Of a stretch of DNA of 64,000 nt, positions 63,961 through 64,000 are shown one piece after another (within the stretch, counting starts at the first letter, position 1; every line of letters begins with the position of its first letter). Position numbers and translations under genes: made by a program. Under the pieces are notes generated by a model. It saw only the letters and a list, made by a program, of their open reading frames with translations, was not told where the DNA came from and made no database searches. Origin of the DNA: Vanilla planifolia. Its lineage: Eukaryota; Streptophyta; Magnoliopsida; Asparagales; Orchidaceae. The stretch spans positions 26,960,670 through 27,024,669 of the forward strand of contig CM043872.1 of NCBI GenBank assembly GCA_023846275.1, in the 5' to 3' direction.

Positions 63961-64000
63961 ATTTGAAATTGAATATACAATATTTAAGCCTAGCTTGAGT

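Noticed and set aside
1..64000. tRNA, rRNA, CRISPR or a coordinated gene cluster
   Set aside because: None was seen; the host genes are functionally unrelated and the repeats are transposon-derived or microsatellites.

Overview
This window is nuclear DNA of a flowering plant. The evidence is spliced genes with canonical GT-AG introns, a germin-like cupin, a plant S-adenosylmethionine synthetase with a leader intron, an ATG8h/i-type autophagy gene, a WDR6-type WD40 gene, the 5' part of a PTI1-like cytoplasmic kinase, and many Ty1/copia, Ty3/gypsy and LINE insertions. The species cannot be fixed from the sequence. No CRISPR array, operon, rRNA or tRNA gene was seen.

Layout. 1-2748: a decayed minus-strand copia element ending in its 5' LTR. 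2.9-3.26 kb: an unidentified frameshifted gene-like piece. 3525-8807: a minus-strand single-exon germin-like protein gene, split in its signal-peptide codons by an apparently very young plus-strand copia element (4081-8746; LTRs identical by eye, 5-bp target duplication). 10052-18824: a five-exon ATG8 gene (117 aa) on the minus strand. Its 7.5-kb second intron is packed with gypsy and copia debris. 20057-43611: a 20-exon WDR6-type gene (1381 aa) on the minus strand. Its 12.9-kb third intron holds a solo LTR with target duplication, a decayed gypsy element and a tandemly duplicated copia 3' end. 43.6-47.4 kb: AT-rich intergenic DNA. 47378-48020: a 5'-truncated LINE with a 17-bp target duplication, just upstream of the SAM synthetase promoter. 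49432-50612: SAM synthetase with a one-base frameshift near its C-terminus. 50.6-56.9 kb: AT-rich intergenic DNA with a long TA repeat. 57-59.9 kb: first exons of a PTI1-like kinase, whose remaining exons are not visible before the window ends; a decayed LINE lies at 62.4-63.96 kb.

The host genes are unrelated housekeeping, autophagy, cell-wall and signalling genes, not a cluster. What unifies the window is the interplay of genes and transposons: a coding-exon disruption, a promoter-proximal insertion, and introns inflated to many kilobases. I reconstructed the exons by hand. In the ATG8 and WDR6 genes reading frame is kept across every junction and the total length is a multiple of three. 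I did not find a convincing new biological system. The most useful leads are the young copia insertion in the germin-like gene, the internal deletion in that element's reverse transcriptase, and the single-base lesion in SAM synthetase.
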